In this document: piece by piece, positions 39,853 through 43,894 of the stretch
Layout of the letters: each line of letters opens with the position of its first letter
Position numbering within the stretch: the first letter of the stretch is position 1
NCBI GenBank assembly: GCA_017883415.1
Contig: JADGNR010000004.1
Coordinates: 1-43,894, forward strand
From: Bryobacteraceae bacterium
GTDB taxonomy: Bacteria; Acidobacteriota; Terriglobia; Bryobacterales; Bryobacteraceae
Reading direction: 5' to 3'
DNA: 43,894 nt
The notes under the pieces: generated by a model
Database searches by the model: none
What the model was told of the DNA's origin: nothing
Seen by the model: only the letters and a program-made list of their open reading frames with translations
Program-made: the position numbers and the translations under genes

Positions 39853-42800
39853 TTGGCAAAGAAGACCGGAGGTCGCCGGACAGGCGGCGTGGCACGCTCT
39901 CGGCGTGCGCCTGACTCGCCTGGTCCCAAGCGACGCGCGGGCACGCCAGGAAAGACCACCCCAGCAGCAGCCGCAAGTCCCGTTTCGCCATCCGCCGGGG
40001 AACGCGCGGAAAGCGGTTCCCTCCCCATTGTCGTTGGCGTAGGGGCGTCCGCCGGCGGGCTGGAGGCCTTCACCGAGCTGCTCAGCCACCTGCCGAACGA
40101 TACCGGCATGGCGTTCGTGCTGATTCAGCACCTCGATCCGAGCCACGAGAGCCACCTGACGGAGTTGCTTTCCAAGGCGTGCAGAATGCCCGTCTCGGAA
40201 GTGAAGGGCGAGACGCGCGCCCGGGCGAATCATGTGTACGTGATTCCGCCGCGCTGCAATCTGAGCATTTCCGGTGGAGTCCTGCAGACCCCGCCGCGGC
40301 CGGACAGCGGCCGCAACATGCCCATCGATGCTTTCCTGCGCGCCCTGGCGGTGGACCGGGGTCATGAGGCTCTTGGCGTCATTCTGTCGGGAACCGCCTC
40401 CGATGGGACGCTGGGTCTCCAGGCGATCAAGGCAGCGGGCGGTACCACCTTCGCTCAGGAAATGCGCACCGCGAAGTTCGACAGCATGCCGAGAAGCGCC
40501 ATCGCCGCCGGTGTCGCGGACTATGTGCTGCCGCCGGCGGGAATCGCGCGGCAACTGGTGGCCCTGGCGCGGAACTCCCATGCCCCCATCGCGATTCGGA
40601 ACACGGCTGGGCCGGCGGAGGCCGAACTGGCCAAGATTCTCCGCCTGGTGCGCAACGCCACCGGAGTGGATTTCACGCACTACAAGCACAGCACGCTGGC
40701 GCGGCGGATCAATCGGCGCATGGCCGTCCGCGGATTTGACAATCTGGAAGACTACGGCCGGGAACTGGCGCAGGATCGCGAGGAAGCAAGCGCGCTGTGT
40801 GAGAGCTGTTTTATCAGCGTCACGGCATTTTTCCGGGAGCCGGCGGTCTTCGAGGAACTGAAGAAGAGGGTGTTCCCCGCACTGTTGGAAAAGCGAGCGC
40901 CCGAAGATCCGATCCGGATCTGGGTGCCGGGGTGCGCCGCCGGCGAGGAGGCGTATTCTATCGCCATCTGCCTGACGGAGTTTCTGGACGACGCGAAAGC
41001 GAGCGTTCCGTTCGAGATTTTCGCCACCGATATCAGCGAAGTGGCGATCGAACAGGCCCGCGCCGGTGCCTACAAGGACTCCGCGCTGGCCCATGTCTCG
41101 CCGCAACGCCTGGCGCGGTTTTTCATCAGGACGGACCGCAGGTACCAGGTCGCGAAGGCGATCCGCGACGTCTGCGTTTTCGCCCGGCACAACGTGGCGC
41201 AGGACCCGCCTTTCTCGAGGCTGGACTTGATCAGTTGCTGTAATGTGCTGATCTATCTGGGGGCGGGATTACAACGCAAGGTGTTGTCGATCCTGCATTA
41301 CTCCCTCAAGCCTACGGGCTTCCTGGTGCTCGGTCCCTCGGAAAGCGTCGGCACCCTTACTGAGTCGTTTCATCAGGTGGCGAAGACCCACAAGATCTAT
41401 AGCGTGGCGCCGGCCGCGGGTATGCCGGCGCAGCGCGTGAGCGAAGGCCGCCGCGCCGAGGGCCGGGCGGATCCGCGGGAGAGAGTTGCCGAGGGCCGGG
41501 CGGGGCCGGACGTGCTGCGCGAAGCCGACCGGCTGGTGCTGGCCGAACATGGCCCCCCCGGCGCCATCGTCGACGATGATTTGAACCTCATCCAGGTCCG
41601 GGGGCGCACCGCTCCGTACCTCGAGCTTTCGCCGGGCCAGCCGACCCAGAATCTTCTGAAACTGGCGCGCGAGGGCTTGATTGCGGGCTTGGGCAAGGCG
41701 ATCCGGGTGGCCCAACAAACCAACGCCATCGCCACAGAAGACGGCTTTCGGATCGAAGATGGCGGGCAGTTACTCGACGTCACCATCAAGGTAATCCCGT
41801 TCCGGGGCTCGTCCACTTCCAAGGAACGCTATCTCCTGGTCCTGTTCGAGGAGGCGGAGCTGGGTGGGGGCCCGAGCGCGATGCCCTCGCCCGCGGCACC
41901 GGACAACGTAGGAAGCGCCCGGCTGCGGCGTGAGCTGATCGCAACCAAGGAGTATCTGCAATCGATCGTCGAGGATAATGCCACCACTCTGGAACAGCTC
42001 AGGGCGGCGAACGAAGAGGCGCAGGCGGGCAATGAAGAGCTGGAAACCGCGCAGGAAGAGCTGGAATCGGCCAACGAAGAATTGAACACGCTGAACGAAG
42101 AGCTGAAGGTCAGCAACGTGGAATTCAGCAAGGTCAATCGCGACCTGAGCAATCTTCTCGAAAGCATCAGCATCCCCCTGGTGATGGTCGGCCGCGATCT
42201 GCGCATTCGCCGCTATACCCGCGCCATGGAACCCATGCTGAACCTGATCGCCTCCGATGTCGGACGGTCGATCACCGATCTTCAGCCGCAAATGGAACTG
42301 CCCGACCTGCGGCGGCTGCTGTTGGATGCGATGGAAGGCCGCGATCGGAAGCCGCGCGATGTCCGCGATGCGCACGGCCACTGGTATTCGCTACGCATCC
42401 TCCCATCGGTGGGGCCGGATGGCAAGACCGACGGCGCCGTGCTGATGTTGATCGATATCGATGCCGCCAAGCGCGGTCTGGACTTCGCCGAAGCCATTGT
42501 GGAAACGGTGCGGGAGCCCCTGGTGATCCTGAACCAGAATCTGCAAGTGATGAAAGCCAACAGGACGTTCTACGCGACCTTCCAGGCCGTGCCGGGGGAG
42601 ACGGAAGGGCGCCTGATCTACGACCTGGGAGACGGACAATGGAATATCCCGGCACTGCGCGAGCTGCTGGAGAACATTCTGCCCACGCGGTCGACCTTCC
42701 GGGACTTCGAGGTAACCTACGATTTTGAACATGTCGGACGGAAAGTAATGCTGCTCAACGCAAGCGAGATCTTCAATCCTAACGCGCAGGCGCGGGCGAT

Positions 42801-43575
42801 CCTGCTGGCGATTGAGGACGTAACGGACCGCAAGCAGGCTGAGGAGGCACTCAAGACGACCAATGCGGAACTGCAGCACTTTGCCTATGCGCTCACGCAC
42901 GACTTGCAGGAACCTCTACGGATGGTGGTGAACTTTACCGAGTTGTTGGGGCAAGAGTATGCGGGAAAGCTGGGCGCCGAAGCGGACAAATACATCTCCT
43001 ATTCCGTGGAGGGGGCCCTGCGCATCGAGGCCCTGCTGAAGGCCCTGCTGGCCTATTGGGAGGTTGCAGAGCGGGAACAGGGCACCTTTGCCACGCTCGA
43101 TTGCGGCGCGGTTCTGGCCAACGCGCTGTTCAACCTCCAGGCGGCCATCGCGGAGAGTGGCGCCATCGTAACCTACGATCCGTTGCCGACCCTGGTAGCC
43201 GAAGAGGTCATGCTGATGCTGCTTTTCCAGAATCTCATCTCCAATTCGATCAAGTATAGAGGCAGGGAGACACCGAGCATCCATGTCTCGGCGGAGAGAG
43301 GCACGGAAGGGTGGCTGTTTGCGGTGCGGGACAATGGAATCGGCATCGATCCGCAAGACGCCGACCGGGTGTTCGGCATGTTCAAACGCCTGCATGGCAG
43401 CGAGATTCCCGGCACGGGCATCGGTCTGGCGATTTGTAAGAAAGCCGTCGAGCGCCAGGGTGGACGAATCTGGGTGGAATCGAAAACAGGGCGGGGTGCT
43501 ACGTTCAAGTTCACAATTCCCGCCGGCGTTCAGAATCTCGAGCGTGGAACGCGGACGAAGAATGGGCAACTCTGA
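39853..43575 (+). CDS. CheB-CheR-PAS-histidine kinase hybrid
   Basis: A 1240-aa soluble fusion. Order: CheB methylesterase (about residues 55-240, GVGASAGGLEAF, VLIQHLDPSHESH, LSGTASDGTLGL), CheR methyltransferase (about 260-515, TLARRINRRMAVRG, VPGCAAGEEAYSIAI, NVLIYLGAG), a long coiled coil (about 690-770, AQEELESANEELNTLNEEL), two PAS domains, HisKA with the phospho-His near residue 1016 (YALTHDLQEPLRMVV), and HATPase_c (NLISNSIKYR, DNGIGIDP, GTGIGLAICKKAVE). No transmembrane segment. No chemoreceptor is present, so it may tie methylation-like chemistry to phosphorelay. The start is TTG at 39853; a stop nine bases earlier excludes more upstream frame. A candidate kinase for the local regulators. 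Confidence 0.92.
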   Translation: MAKKTGGRRTGGVARSRRAPDSPGPKRRAGTPGKTTPAAAASPVSPSAGERAESGSLPIVVGVGASAGGLEAFTELLSHLPNDTGMAFVLIQHLDPSHESHLTELLSKACRMPVSEVKGETRARANHVYVIPPRCNLSISGGVLQTPPRPDSGRNMPIDAFLRALAVDRGHEALGVILSGTASDGTLGLQAIKAAGGTTFAQEMRTAKFDSMPRSAIAAGVADYVLPPAGIARQLVALARNSHAPIAIRNTAGPAEAELAKILRLVRNATGVDFTHYKHSTLARRINRRMAVRGFDNLEDYGRELAQDREEASALCESCFISVTAFFREPAVFEELKKRVFPALLEKRAPEDPIRIWVPGCAAGEEAYSIAICLTEFLDDAKASVPFEIFATDISEVAIEQARAGAYKDSALAHVSPQRLARFFIRTDRRYQVAKAIRDVCVFARHNVAQDPPFSRLDLISCCNVLIYLGAGLQRKVLSILHYSLKPTGFLVLGPSESVGTLTESFHQVAKTHKIYSVAPAAGMPAQRVSEGRRAEGRADPRERVAEGRAGPDVLREADRLVLAEHGPPGAIVDDDLNLIQVRGRTAPYLELSPGQPTQNLLKLAREGLIAGLGKAIRVAQQTNAIATEDGFRIEDGGQLLDVTIKVIPFRGSSTSKERYLLVLFEEAELGGGPSAMPSPAAPDNVGSARLRRELIATKEYLQSIVEDNATTLEQLRAANEEAQAGNEELETAQEELESANEELNTLNEELKVSNVEFSKVNRDLSNLLESISIPLVMVGRDLRIRRYTRAMEPMLNLIASDVGRSITDLQPQMELPDLRRLLLDAMEGRDRKPRDVRDAHGHWYSLRILPSVGPDGKTDGAVLMLIDIDAAKRGLDFAEAIVETVREPLVILNQNLQVMKANRTFYATFQAVPGETEGRLIYDLGDGQWNIPALRELLENILPTRSTFRDFEVTYDFEHVGRKVMLLNASEIFNPNAQARAILLAIEDVTDRKQAEEALKTTNAELQHFAYALTHDLQEPLRMVVNFTELLGQEYAGKLGAEADKYISYSVEGALRIEALLKALLAYWEVAEREQGTFATLDCGAVLANALFNLQAAIAESGAIVTYDPLPTLVAEEVMLMLLFQNLISNSIKYRGRETPSIHVSAERGTEGWLFAVRDNGIGIDPQDADRVFGMFKRLHGSEIPGTGIGLAICKKAVERQGGRIWVESKTGRGATFKFTIPAGVQNLERGTRTKNGQL

Positions 43576-43894
43576 CCAAGACTGCACGCAAGACGACATC
43601 GAGGCTTTGCGCCAGGCGCTCGACGCGGAAACGGGGCGGTGTGTGGAAGTCCAGAGGCAGTTGGACCGGGCGCGGACGGAGTTTGAGGAGTTTGTCTCGC
43701 TAGCGGCGCACAACCTGCGCGAGTCTCTGCGGGACGTGGCTTCGTTCAGTCAACTGCTGGCCGAGACCGGTTCCGGCCGCCTCGATTCCGATGCCGGCGT
43801 GTTCCTCCAGCGCATCCAGGAGGGGGCGGCACGCATGCAGTCGCTGCTCACCGACATGGTGGACTACTGGGCCACGGGCAATGGTGCAGGCCAG
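43562..43894 (+). CDS. Histidine kinase, N-terminal part (cut by window end)
   Basis: The first 111 residues of a protein that continues past the window. A coiled coil (ALRQALDAETGRCVEVQRQL) leads into a HisKA dimerisation domain with the H-box FVSLAAHNLRESLRDVASFS and LLTDMVDYWATG. The H-box resembles that of phytochrome-like kinases and of the upstream hybrid kinase. The start ATG overlaps the end of the hybrid kinase gene by 14 bases, so it is translationally coupled. The ATPase domain is expected just beyond the end. Confidence 0.82.
   Translation, partial: MGNSDQDCTQDDIEALRQALDAETGRCVEVQRQLDRARTEFEEFVSLAAHNLRESLRDVASFSQLLAETGSGRLDSDAGVFLQRIQEGAARMQSLLTDMVDYWATGNGAGQ

Noticed and set aside
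1-43894. tRNA, rRNA, CRISPR arrays, insertion sequences or integrase genes
   Set aside because: I looked for T-loop motifs, regular spacer-repeat arrays and transposase or integrase motifs on both strands by eye and saw none. A covariance-model search would be needed to exclude small RNAs.

Overview
The window is GC-rich, gene-dense bacterial DNA with short intergenic gaps and many ATGA start/stop overlaps. It looks like an acidobacterium of the Solibacter/Bryobacter type. The evidence is a complete alternative complex III (ACIII) operon, a VWFA-related protein of the acidobacterial type, a Ser/Thr kinase paired with a TPR-HTH protein, NtrC-type sigma-54 regulation, and dispersed GC-rich palindromic repeats. 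Taxonomy is inferred from gene content only. I see no rRNA, tRNA, CRISPR array, insertion sequence or phage.

Region 1 (1-12.7 kb): after a lone receiver protein comes one long minus-strand respiratory operon. In transcription order it holds a diheme cytochrome c, a NarI-like cytochrome b, actA, actB, actC, actD, actE, actF, a 943-aa pentaheme cytochrome with a C-terminal Ig-like domain, and a broken beta-barrel-like gene. Most junctions overlap by a few bases. Together they would oxidise menaquinol and pass electrons to periplasmic c-type haem. No terminal oxidase genes follow.

Region 2 (12.8-20 kb): a secreted GH2 glycosidase, a TPR/Fis-type HTH regulator and a zinc-ribbon Ser/Thr kinase, all on the minus strand. 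Then comes a large inverted repeat with G-quadruplex-type G-runs on both strands, placed between the kinase start and the infC promoter.

Region 3 (20-30 kb): infC, an ExeA-type ATPase, a secreted 76-aa peptide with two HGPT-PPDPWIG repeats, a membrane protein, an OmpA lipoprotein, a 49-aa protein, a YtxH-like protein, a MerR regulator, an epimerase, a phytoene-desaturase-like FAD enzyme, an aldo/keto reductase and OsmC. OsmC sits between decayed remnants of a hemerythrin gene and an RND efflux pump gene.

Region 4 (30-43.9 kb): this looks like a coherent envelope-stress system. An NtrC-type sigma-54 activator lies in an operon with BrkB and two small envelope proteins. Three good -24/-12 promoters and one moderate one stand before these genes and before a general-stress protein/cupin operon, a small lmo0937-type protein and a sortase-substrate operon. 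Related dyads (GTGCAGAATCTGCAC and variants) lie about 65-90 bp upstream of three of the four promoters. The plus-strand operon encodes a protein with a C-terminal MPHTAS sorting-type signal, a VWA protein, a class D-like sortase, a receiver protein, a CheB-CheR-PAS-histidine kinase hybrid and a second kinase cut by the window end.

The most striking structural theme is palindromic repeats inside genes. They encode the N-terminal extensions of ActE and the GH2 enzyme ahead of the signal peptides. Copies elsewhere supply or abut the stop codons of three genes.
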